Shown here: positions 28,850 through 37,213 of the stretch, one piece after another
Position numbering within the stretch: the first letter of the stretch is position 1
Layout: every line of letters begins with the position of its first letter
Assembly: GCA_963575745.1 (NCBI GenBank)
Contig: CAUYUJ010019927.1
Span: 100,001-137,213, forward strand
Reading direction: 5' to 3'
Source: Prorocentrum cordatum
Taxonomy: Eukaryota > Sar > Dinophyceae > Prorocentrales > Prorocentraceae
DNA length: 37,213 nucleotides
Notes under the pieces: model-generated
Told to the model about the DNA's origin: nothing
Seen by the model: the letters and a program-made list of their open reading frames with translations, nothing else
The model's database searches: none
Program-made: the position numbers and the translations under genes

Positions 28850-29880
28850 GTCCCAACCATATGCAGTTGTGGGTACCGTAACTGTGGATATCTGCTTCGG
28901 TGAAGCTCCCTATGGGGCCACGAAGCGCTGCACTGGGCGGGGAACGCTGTACTGTGTGGGTGGTGTGCCAAATTGGGTTTCCGGGACGCATGCGGACGGT
29001 ATCACTGGGGGCTTCGGTGGAGCCCCCTGTGGGGCCACGAAACGCTGCACTGCGCGGGTGGAACTGCCAAATTGGGCTTCCGGGACGCATGCGGACGGTG
29101 GCACTGGGGCCTTGGGTGGAGCCCCCATATGGGGCCACGAAACGCTGCACTGGGTGGATGAAATTCCAATTGAGCTTCTGGGACGCATGCGGACGGGGGC
29201 ACTGGGGCCTTCGGTGGAGCTCCCTATGGGGCCACAAAACGCTGTTCTGGGCGTGCAGGACGCAAACGGACAGTAGCGCTGGACCTTCAGTGGGGCTCCC
29301 TATGGGGCCACGAAACGCTGCACTGGGCGTGCAGGACGCATGCGGACGGTACCACTGGGACCTTCGGTGGGGCTCCCTATGGGGCCACGAAACGCTGTAC
29401 TGGGTGGGTGAAACGCAGGGAGGAGGGGGAGGAGGGCCACGAAACGCTGTACTGGGCGTGCGGGGCGCATGCGGACGGTAGCACTAGGACCTTCGGTGGG
29501 GCTCCCCATGGGGCCACGAAACGCTGTACTGGGTGTGCGGGACGCATGCGGACGGTAGCCCTGGGACCTTCGGTGGGGCTCCCTATGGGGCCGCGAAGCG
29601 CTGTACTGGGTGTGCAGGACGCATGCGGACGGTACCACTGGGACCTTCGGTGGGGCTCCCTATGGGGCCACGAAACGCTGTACTGGGTGGGCGAAACGCA
29701 GGGAGGAGGGGGAGGAGAGCACGAAACGCTGTACTGGCTGTGCGGGACGCATGCGGACGGTATCACTGGGACCTTCGGTGGAGCTCCCTATGGGGCCACG
29801 AAACGCTGTACTGGGTGTGCGGGACGCATGCGGACGGTAGCAGGAGGGGAGGAGGAGGAGAGGAGGAGAACGCGGGGCGA
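28850..29880 (+). repeat. 77-bp minisatellite with 98- and 129-bp variants
   Basis: The unit is GACGCATGCGGACGG, CACTGGGACCTTCGGTGG, GCTCCCTATGGGGCCACGAA and ACGCTGTACTGGG. Unit starts lie near 28985, 29084, 29182, 29259, 29335, 29465, 29541, 29618, 29746 and 29823, giving steps of 99, 98, 77, 76, 130, 76, 77, 128 and 77. The longer steps carry an added block: CCAAATTGGG-type early, AAACGCAGGGAGGAGGGGGA late. 77 is not a multiple of three, so no frame is conserved and it is not a gene. Confidence 0.93.
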
Positions 29881-29929
29881 CGTCTCTTCAAAACGAGCAC
29901 CCAACACCACAGGATGGTTGGGAAAAACA

Positions 29930-30132
29930 TCAGCGGCAGCATCATTAATTATACAATCATGATTACCAACAACAGCAATATCATCATCGACAACATCACC
30001 ATCATAATAATCACCATCATCAACAACATCAGCATCATAATCGTCATCACCTGTCACCACCATCAGCGTCAATTGTACCATCCGCACCATCATCAGCATC
30101 AGCATCAGCAGCATCATCATCGTCACAACCAC

Positions 30133-30172
<40 letters not shown>

Positions 30173-30173
30173 G

Positions 30174-30218
<45 letters not shown>

Positions 30219-30224
30219 GCATCC

Positions 30225-30257
<33 letters not shown>

Positions 30258-30263
30258 GCATCC

Positions 30264-30297
<34 letters not shown>

Positions 30298-30347
30298 TAT
30301 CATCATCAAGCATCATCACCACCACCACCACCATTATCATCATCATC

Positions 30348-30405
<58 letters not shown>

Positions 30406-30495
30406 TCAGCATCAGCATCAGCATCAGCATCATCATCATCATCAGCAGCAGCAGCAGCATCATCATAATCATCATCGTCGTCGTCATCATCATCG
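29930..30495 (+). repeat. CAT/CAG array, part 3
   Basis: Begins with diverged ATCATTAATTATACAATC, then CAT runs, CAGCAG runs (30382-30402) and CAGCAT. It ends in CATCATCATCGT directly before the spliced-leader relic. Confidence 0.92.
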
Positions 30496-30498
30496 TGA

Positions 30499-30517
30499 GT
30501 AGCCATTTTGGCTCAAG
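30499..30517 (+). other. Relic of the dinoflagellate spliced leader
   Basis: GTAGCCATTTTGGCTCAAG matches the last 19 nt of the 22-nt dinoflagellate spliced leader exactly. The first three bases are replaced by CAT-array sequence. In dinoflagellates this leader is added to mRNAs by trans-splicing, so finding it in DNA next to a coding-like segment implies a reverse-transcribed mRNA. It is not followed by GT, as it would be in a leader RNA gene. Confidence 0.9.
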
Positions 30518-32000
30518 CCTGGCTCGAAACCCCCCTGGCGGGCGTTGCGAGCATGGTGGCTGCTCGGAGGCCCTCGGACGCCCCCTGGGGCGGCGCCTGG
30601 AGCAGGGCCACTGGGTGGGCAGGCCTGGGCCCGACGCTCGGCGGCCACGCTGGCGCGCAGGACGCGCAGGGAGCGTGCCCAGGCGCGCGACTGAGACACG
30701 GCGGCGGCTGCAGCCACTGCAGCTGTGGCGAAGCTGACTCCCCCGCAGGCCCTGGCGGCGGCCCTGGAGGATCGCCTCGTGTGCCTCGGCAAGGCGCTGC
30801 TGCTGCACCACAGGACTGACGTCGCACTTGGCTGCCACATGCATCGCCTGGGCGATGCGCTGCGCGCGGTGGCCAAGACGCTGGACGTGGACATGGACTT
30901 CGTGCACTGGGACATGGAGATCCAGGGCGACAGCGACAAGGCGAGGCACGAGCCGCTCGTTGCTGCGGACATCAAGGTGGAGGTCTGCGTCGCAGAGCCC
31001 GCGCTGGCGCTCAGCGGCCAGGGGCGCTGGCTGGGAGTGCGGCAGGCGCCTGGGCTGCGCCGCGATGCGGCGCCCTTTCACCCGCTTTCGTCCTGGACGC
31101 CGCTGCGGTCAGGCGCCCAGTCGTACGTGCCGGGGTGGGCTCGGGCAGAGGTGCTGCTGACCGAGCTGAGCTTCTCGATCTAGCAGGCCGAGTCGACCGC
31201 ACACGCCGACGATCGCGCGGACGGGGTCGTCGAGGATGTGCTCGCCGACGATGGCAAGCTGAAAGAGCTGGAGGCCCACGTGTCGGGGGACGGCGAGGGG
31301 GACTAGCAGCAGAAGCCCGAGGCCCTCGGGTTCGTGCTGCACGACGTGGAGGGGCACGTCGACAAGAAGTTGCAGAGCGAGGTGATGCTGGACGCCCGCA
31401 TGATGCACCACATCCTGGAGGTGGAGGCTCAGCTGCGCAGCTGGGAGGCGCCTTGCAGAGTATTCGAGACGGGCCTGTTCGTGCGGGTCCGCAGCACGCT
31501 GGACAGGCTCGGGTTCGAGCCGCACGGCAGGCCTGCTGAGGGCGGCGCCCCGCCCGCGCGGAAGTTGGCCGAGTCCCCGCCCGATTCGGCCATCTCGCGC
31601 GCGGGCGCGGGCGTCGCTGCCGCGGAGCTGCCGATTGTGAGACGGAGTGCTGGACGGCGACGCGTTGGAGCCCGATGTCCCCAGCCACAGCCTGCCTGCG
31701 AATTGCGACGGGGTGGTGGAGCAGTCGCCGTTCGATGTGGAGGGCGAGGAGGACGTGCCCCCACCCCTGGTGGAAGGCGAGCTCTTCTTCACCTGCGACG
31801 ATTTGGAGGCGATGGCCGCCACAGCAACAAGGCCGCTGGGCAATGTGAAATGGCTGTGGGCCATCGCGTCGGGGCGGGTCGAGGACTCGTTAAGCTGATG
31901 CAGTTTGGGGTGTGTCTGCTCGGAAACCCTTGCGAAGGGGCCCAATGACCCCGGGGGTGGACGCGAGCGTTTCGGCTCCGACTGCTTTTGGAGAGCGGGA
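30518..32000 (+). pseudogene. Decayed processed gene behind the leader relic
   Basis: One frame is coding-like from about 30600 to 31640: PPQALAAALEDRLVCLGKAL, GDALRAVAKTLDVDMDFVHW, EVMLDARMMHHILEVEAQLR. It is broken by TGA at 30692, TAG at 31181 and TAG at 31304. A shift at about 31640 leads to a second frame (LDGDALEPDVPSHSLPANCD through VEGELFFTCDDLEAMAA) ending at 31898. Third positions are GC-rich. Both flanks are CAT array. No poly-A remains. I do not recognise the protein. An alternative is a live gene with short unseen introns, since both TAG stops are followed by CAG and could be AG acceptors. Confidence 0.6.
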
Positions 32001-32037
32001 TCATCATCATCATCACCATCATCAGCATCAGCATCAG

Positions 32038-32099
<62 letters not shown>

Positions 32100-32113
32100 G
32101 CATCATCATCATC
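32001..32113 (+). repeat. CAT/CAG array, part 4
   Basis: The same repeat resumes after the processed gene and runs into the assembly gap. Confidence 0.95.
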
Positions 32114-32213
32114 NNNNNNNNNNNNNNNNNNNNNNNNNNNNNNNNNNNNNNNNNNNNNNNNNNNNNNNNNNNNNNNNNNNNNNNNNNNNNNNNNNNNNNN
32201 NNNNNNNNNNNNN
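32114..32213. other. Assembly gap, 100 N
   Basis: Exactly 100 N, the conventional length for a gap of unknown size. It falls where the CAT array meets the LINE, so sequence is probably missing. Confidence 1.
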
Positions 32214-34308
32214 AGCATGTTGAGGGATCCGGACGGCATCAAGAAGTGCGCGCAGTTATTTGTGGATGCGTAGGAGAAGCAACCACGTAAGGAGTCATTA
32301 AACGAGACAGCTTCGGCAATATCACTCAGTATGTCACGGTCTGCGGCCGAGTTCCTGCCACGCCAGGAGGCAAGGAGACAGCGCCCATGGATATCTGAAC
32401 GTACTCTCGACCTCATCTAGGAGCGCAACAAGCTACGACAAGATGGTGCCGATACCAAGCTCGTCAACAAAGCGATCAAGCAGTCCGCGAAGGCGGACAA
32501 ACGCCGCTGGCTTACAGAGACCGTCCAAACGGAAAGAAAGATGGAGAACAATCAAACAATTACGCAAACATGCTCCTCACAAATGTGGGCGCCTGCGGGA
32601 TGCAGAAGGTCATTTGGTTGATTCTGCAGACCGGGCAAAGACTATGGCAACATACTTGGCGACGGTGCAATGGCGGCCGCATCCACAAGATCACCCAGCA
32701 CCACAGCCGGCAAACAGACGAGCAGAATTGCCTGTCGACGTGGGCCGAATCCGACTGGAAGAAACACGACAAGCAGTCAAGCATCTTCGAGTACAGCGAG
32801 CTGCAGGGACCGACGGCGTGCCGCCAGAACTATGGAAGGCACTATTGGACAACAACGACGCGCTGGAGGTCTTGCCTTATTTGTGCAACGAGTGCCGGGA
32901 AAAGAAACACATTCCGGAAGAGTGGCGGGAAGCATCTGTAGTGGCAATCTTCAAGAAGGGGGACACGTCTCTGCCTTCGAGCTACAGGCCTATATCTTCA
33001 TTAGCTGTGGGATACAAGATAATTAGCCAACATATTATTACAGCGACTCAAATGCGGAGGAGTTGAAAAGACATTGCGTGAATCTCAATATGGTTTTCGG
33101 CCGCATCTTGGGACCAGCGAAGCACTGTTCTTGGCGAGGATGTTGATTGACGCAGCGCTTGAAGACAAAGACGGTAAGTTAGTATTGCTCCTTTTGGATT
33201 GGAGTAAAGCGTTTGATCGGATCAGTCCGACAGGTCTTGCACAAGCATTGCAACAGTTTGGGGTGCCAGCTGGGATGGTCGATATGGTCAGGGGCATATA
33301 CAAAATACGCAAGTTGATTGTGCAAGATGGGGGTACTAGCTCATCCATTCATACACAATCCGCTGGCATTGCGCAAGGTTGCCCGCTTTCGGCGTACTTG
33401 TTCATCACTGTTATGTCGATCCTTTTGGAGACGGTGGATACACGCTTGAACTTGGAACGGCCTCGCAGACCAACCAAGCCATACGTGATTACTGAAGGTG
33501 TTCTATATGCAGACGATACTATGCTCGTGACCACGGACCCCAGCACCCTGCAAGCGCATTTAGATTGGTGGTAGATGTTGGGAAGAAGTATGGCTTGGAA
33601 CTCAACTCTGACAAAACAGTGCCGCTCAGGATTCGATTTGATGGTAATGTTTCTGGGCCGGATGGCAACGCAATCGCGGTCAAGGAACATGCTGTTTATT
33701 TGGGTGGCCTCATCAGTACAGACGGGAAGCCGCGAGCAGAGCTTACCCGGCGCTTGGGAGAAGCGAAAAGCAGATTCCAAAAATTATGTACTGTTTGGAA
33801 CCACGCCAACCTGACGAAAGCGCGGAAACTATTGATCTTGGAGTCGTGCGTAGTCTCCAAGTTGCTATATGGGCTCGAATCTTGCGTGCTCCTCAAAGCG
33901 GACAGGGGTCGTATTGATGGTTTCCAAGCCAGATGCCTACGCAGAGTATTCGAAATTCTTCCTACTTGGTTGTCCCGCATGAGCAACGCTGATGTGCGTG
34001 AGCGTACCCGCGCGCCGCCTTTGTCATCGATTTTACTGGGACGACAATTGGCCTTGTATGGAAAACTTGCCCGGGACAGCGCCGAAAGCTTACCTAGAAG
34101 GATGGTGTTCGAAGATATTCAACCGACGTCTTGTTTGCCTCGCAACTGGAAGTCCCTGAGGGCGAGAGGACGACCCCGGCTACAATGGACGACGTACTTG
34201 TACGCTGAGGCCTTAGCAGTGGCGGGCAACGACCCCGACACTCTTCAGAGTCTGCGACAGAATCCTTCGGAATGGCATGCGGCTGTCAGGCAGCACTGCG
34301 CTTTCTAG
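32214..34308 (+). pseudogene. Broken LINE-type (non-LTR) reverse transcriptase
   Basis: The first part (to about 32600) resembles the linker after the endonuclease of LINE ORF2 (RRQRPWISERTLDLI then ERNKLRQDG); the endonuclease itself is lost or in the gap. Reverse transcriptase motifs follow: VVAIFKKGD and SYRPISSLAVGYK (about 32935-33015), LLDWSKAFDRIS with the first catalytic Asp (33190), GIAQGCPLSAYLF (33364) and YADDTML with the catalytic pair (33505). A LINE-like C-terminus follows (YLGGLISTDG, RGRPRLQW). It is broken by TAG at 32271 and 32417, a one-base gain near 33043 and a one-base loss near 33564. No RNase H, tail or target duplication seen. It is less GC-rich than host exons. Clade uncertain, RTE-like at best. 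Confidence 0.88.
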
Positions 34309-34740
34309 CTGATTGCCTGTGTCCCCTCTTCCCCCCTCTTCCCCTCCCTCCCCTCCTCTCCGCTCCTTCCCCCGCCAGTGACGCCTGCAGGCAACCGAAG
34401 AGCGGGCCACCCCACCAGCAGAACGTTTGCCGTTGACTGCACACCTCTTCCCCCTGCATGGCGCATGCGCTTTTGACATGTTCTGTGCATGTGCGAGTGC
34501 CAATGCGCCGTCTAGGTGCGGCTCCGTTCACTCATTCATTCGACGAATGAGGGGCAGCGAGGGCTGCCCCAGAGGGGCCCTTCAGGGCCCCCAGGGGGGC
34601 CCTCTGGGCCCGAAAAGGCTTCCCCTCCCCATTGATCGCCCCCCATTGATTCGCAAACAATCGGAGCCCCCGAAGGCGTCGCTGGACAGCAAGCCTGCCA
34701 ATTCGTGCGGTTGGAACGAAGGAGGGAGAAGGTGAGGGCA
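34309..34740. other. Region between LINE and ZIP exon, no gene seen
   Basis: CCCTCTTCCCC pyrimidine sequence (34320-34375) is followed by mixed DNA. At 34555-34615 GGGGCCCTTCAGGGCCCC resembles 9100 and 13560. It may be part of the ZIP intron. No exon for the last ZIP helices is visible. Confidence 0.5.
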
Positions 34741-34993
34741 CAAGGGAGCTGCAGCGTCAGATCAGGAAGAGGGGAGGAAAGGATGGGGATAGGAAGGGGA
34801 GGGGGAAAGGGGAAGAGGACGGGGGGGAGGAGGAAGAGGAGATGGTGCGAGAAGAAGGCAAGAGAGGGGAGGGAGGGGGGGGGAGAGGGAGGAGGAACAG
34901 GAAGCAAGAGAGGAGGAAAGGTAGAAAAAGGGAGGGGGAAGGAGGCGGAAGGAGCGGAGAGGAGAACGACGAGGGAGAAGAGGCCCTGACAAC
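34741..34993 (-). repeat. CT-rich start of the ZIP intron
   Basis: On the minus strand this is almost pure C/T after GTTGTCAGGGCC. An open frame runs on through it as Ser/Pro/Leu low complexity, so the ZIP exon very likely ends near 34994, but the donor (GT at 34993 or GC nearby) is not certain. Confidence 0.7.
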
Positions 34994-36244
34994 CGTCGCG
35001 AGCCCAGACATGAAGTTGAGGGTGAGGGCCATGGGCCAGGCCATCGTCCCCTTTGTGATCAGAACGGCGAAGTCCGCAAGCTCCTGCGGAAGCTCGTGCA
35101 GGACCGTAATCCCCGCGATCTTCCACCCGAAGGACGCGCCACACGTCTTGAAGGCGACCCCAAGGACCAGACCGTCCGAGAAGTTGTGGAACATGTCTCC
35201 GCACAGGATGGGGAAGGAGACGATCCAGCTAGTGCCCCTGCTCTTCTGCGGCTCCCCGTCTGCCTCCCCGTTCGCGGCCGGCACGGTGACGCTCGGGCTC
35301 TCTCCCACCACGAGCTGGAGCAAGTACTTGACCATGACAGCGAAGAGCCAGCCTGCCATGACGCAGGTGCCCCACATCCCGGAGCCGCCAGCCTCTGTCT
35401 TTCCAACGGTGACAAGATACAAACCCTCCGGCAGCAGGAGGAACACGGCGGCCGCAAAGATCACGCCCGAGGCGAACGAGTGAATGACGGCAACGACGCC
35501 GCCCTCTCCAGCCAAAATGGCCTTCAGTTTGGGCATGCACGTCAGCACAACGAGCACGATGCCGATCAGTGTCGGGAGCACGGTGACGAACGCGGCCAGG
35601 ATCACCTCGCCCCAGATCTTTGAGTCGTCGGTGCTGGTGCTCTCGCTGGCGCTCTCGCATCCTGCGCCCGACTCCTCGGCCACGGGCTCGATGTCCTCGC
35701 CGTCGGCGGACCGGAGGTAATGGTACGCGCCTTCGAACTCTGTCGGGAAGTGCTCCGCGAACACCGCGATGTGGGACGTGCCCGCCGGCACGTAGATCTT
35801 GAAGTGCGACGCCCACGTCTCCTGGCTGAAGTGCAGCGTGGTGCCGACATCGAGCGGGATCGTCTCCCCAACGTCCACCTCGTCGGAATCTGTGATCGCA
35901 TCCCAATAGGCGTCGGCCTGTGTCTCCAGGTCGTGGAGGTCCGTCCCGGTAGCACTCATGATCACAATCTTCATGTGCGCGTCGGCGTAGTCCCCGTCGA
36001 CCTTCTCCGCGTTCCAGTCGTACCAACCCTGCTCCACAGGGAAGATAGCCGACCACTCCCACTCCAGGTCCCACGGGCAGTGCTCCTCATGCTCTTCGTG
36101 CGAGTGGTTGCCGCCCTCTTCCTCAAAAGCGGGTTCTACATCCTCGCCGCCCTCCGTTCTCAGATAGTGGAAGCCATTCTCGAACTCGTAGGGACTGTGC
36201 TCGAAGAAGACGGCGTAAGCCCCAGCTGTGTCCACATGAAGAAT
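34994..36244 (-). CDS. ZIP-family metal (Zn/Fe) transporter, large exon
   Basis: 417 codons. Residues 1-205 are an acidic ectodomain with a His/Glu cluster (NHSHEEHEEHC, 46-56) and two related units ending HYLRTEGGEDVEP and HYLRSADGEDIEP. Membrane helices lie at about 211-236, 249-279 (HSFASGVIFAAAVFLLLPEG), 291-313, 343-366, 374-398 and from 401. Helix 4 carries HNFSD (353-357) and helix 5 HELPQE (383-388), the paired metal-binding signature of ZIP proteins, which move Zn2+ or related metals into the cytosol. Helix 6 is cut by the exon end; helices 7-8 are not in the window. A His-poor, Glu/Asp-rich loop (315-340) separates helices 3 and 4. Metal specificity cannot be read from this. Confidence 0.9.
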
Positions 36245-37059
36245 CCGCCGACACCCGCTTGCCGGGAGTGAGAAAGCGTCTGGGGCCAAAAATCGCATTA
36301 CGGAGGGGGGGCGGGGTGGGGGGGCGGGGGGTGTACGAGCTCGCCAACCCACCCTGAGGACACTTCGGAGCCTTCAGAGATCCCCACCAATGAGCGCCGA
36401 GACAATCCAAGAGAGCGTCGAGACGGCCCAGGGCAAACCCGCGACGGTCCAAAATTGCTTCAAGACGGCCTACGAGGCCCCCCAAACAGCCCAAGAGTGC
36501 TCCCAGAAGGCCGCTGAGAGGGCCCACAAAAGAAAAAAATCGCTTCACTCCTGTGGAAAACGTACATCGTCGACATGCACGCCTGTTCGCCTTGACAGCG
36601 TCCACCACGGCCCAAGGAGTCCCCAAGATCGTCCCAAGACGGCCCACAAAGCCTCCAAGAGGGCCCCGAGACAGCACAAGAAGGCTCCGGGGGGACCCAA
36701 GACGGCCCCAGAGGCCCCTAAGACGCCCCAGGAGGGCCCCAAAAAGGGCCTAAGAGGCGTAATACGAACTGACACCTCGACTCTTTCCCACCGTGATGGC
36801 CCCAAGAGCCCCAGTGACCCCCGAGGCGCCCTCAAAAGGCTCCCGAGAGGCTCCCAAGTGGCCCCTGAAAGGCCCCCGAGAAGCCCCCGAGAGGCCAATC
36901 TGATGCCCCCAAGAGCCATCCAAGAGGCCCCTGAAAGGCACTCCAGGAGACCTTCATATGCATCCCCGAGGCTCCTGACCCACAGGCCAAACACGGTGGC
37001 ACGACTCTTTCCAAATTCACTGTTCTGGAGGTCGGCGGAATGGCGAAAGCCTCTTGAAT
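36245..37059 (-). other. ZIP intron with inverted ends and ATTC repeat
   Basis: 815 bp counting one ATTC. ATTC stands at both borders and splicing within it gives THY-ILHV, matching the second ectodomain unit in length. Just inside, TCCGCCGAC (start) and GTCGGCGGA (end) are inverted. No placement within ATTC gives GT, GC or GA with AG. The body (36350-37000) is the CCAAGANGGC array. Confidence 0.6.
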
Positions 37060-37135
37060 ATAGTGGGTGGTCCACGTATCAGTATCAAAATTCAGCGTGT
37101 ATGTACTGCCCGTCTCCAACTCTTCATAGGAAGAC
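37060..37135 (-). CDS. ZIP transporter, upstream ectodomain exon
   Basis: It encodes SSYEELETGSTYTLNFDTDT then WTTHY. It is preceded by a pyrimidine tract and AG (CCTCCCTCCTCGAG), and continues into ILHVDTAGAYAVF of the next exon. It aligns with LDVGTTLHFSQETWASHF of the second unit, which supports the assignment. Signal peptide and start codon lie beyond the window. Confidence 0.72.
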
Positions 37136-37213
37136 CTCGAGGAGGGAGGGGGGGAGGAGGAGGTGGAGGAGGGGGGACGTTGATGGGGATGAGGGGAGGG
37201 GAGAAGAGGAGGA
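37136..37213 (-). other. 3' end of a further ZIP intron
   Basis: On the minus strand this is CT-rich up to CGAG, as expected for an intron 3' end. The window stops here. Confidence 0.6.

Noticed and set aside
26220-28971. Very long poly-Asp, poly-His and poly-Met/Leu open frames
   Set aside because: CAT/CAG triplets give no stops in five of six frames. Substitutions do not follow codon positions, so these are not genes.
28869-29840. Open frames with repeated HADG / GPRNAVLG-type peptides
   Set aside because: The 77-bp unit is not a multiple of three, so each unit shifts frame. Frames stay open only because the unit has few stops.
28985-29850. Regular repeats resembling a CRISPR array
   Set aside because: There are no unique spacers of constant length, the unit is 77 bp, and the organism is a eukaryote.
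30499-30517. Spliced-leader RNA gene
   Set aside because: The match is not followed by a GT donor, lacks the first bases of the leader, and is followed by coding-like sequence.
31505-31525. B-box-like GGTTCGAGCC
   Set aside because: It lies inside the coding-like frame of the processed gene and has no A box upstream at tRNA spacing.
32214-34308. Intact active LINE
   Set aside because: Two stop codons and two frameshifts break the frame and the endonuclease part is missing.
34757-34993. Extension of the ZIP protein through Ser/Pro/Leu-rich sequence
   Set aside because: Helix 6 is interrupted and the sequence turns to pure C/T, so this is intron read-through.

Overview
This window is nuclear DNA from a core dinoflagellate. 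The strongest sign is a 19-nt match to the dinoflagellate spliced leader at 30499-30517. Other signs agree: GC-rich codon third positions, small exons bounded by GA...AG introns, many short inverted-repeat elements, and long microsatellites. I cannot name the genus.

Layout. From 1 to about 9.6 kb the window is mostly repeats: pyrimidine tracts, GGA, GAA, CAA and GGT microsatellites, degenerate short-period arrays and several inverted-repeat element families. From 14.77 kb down to 9.66 kb the minus strand carries pieces of one unrecognised protein gene. Two of its introns join three exons in frame with no gap (10767-9660) and a third joins two more (12985-12430). Each of the three introns is itself an inverted-repeat element bounded by a 4-bp direct repeat and reads GA...AG. 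From 15 to 26 kb there are more element copies, a 178-bp near-perfect palindrome with a 5-bp target duplication, a nested insertion that leaves an in-window empty-site comparison, and a diverged 120-160 bp repeat array. From 26.35 to 32.11 kb there is a CAT/CAG array of more than 5 kb, interrupted by a 77-bp minisatellite and by a decayed processed gene that still carries its spliced-leader relic. A 100-N assembly gap ends the array. A broken LINE-type reverse transcriptase follows (32.2-34.3 kb). The right end, minus strand, holds the 5' and middle exons of a ZIP-family metal transporter with a duplicated acidic ectodomain.

How it fits together. Only the ZIP gene can be given a function. The rest is mainly a record of mobile DNA: non-autonomous inverted-repeat elements that look able to act as introns (introner-like), a mRNA copied back into the genome, and a dead LINE of the general kind that could supply reverse transcriptase. 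Long open frames across CAT, GGA, CTC and 77-bp repeat tracts are by-products of repeats that lack stop codons and are not annotated as genes.
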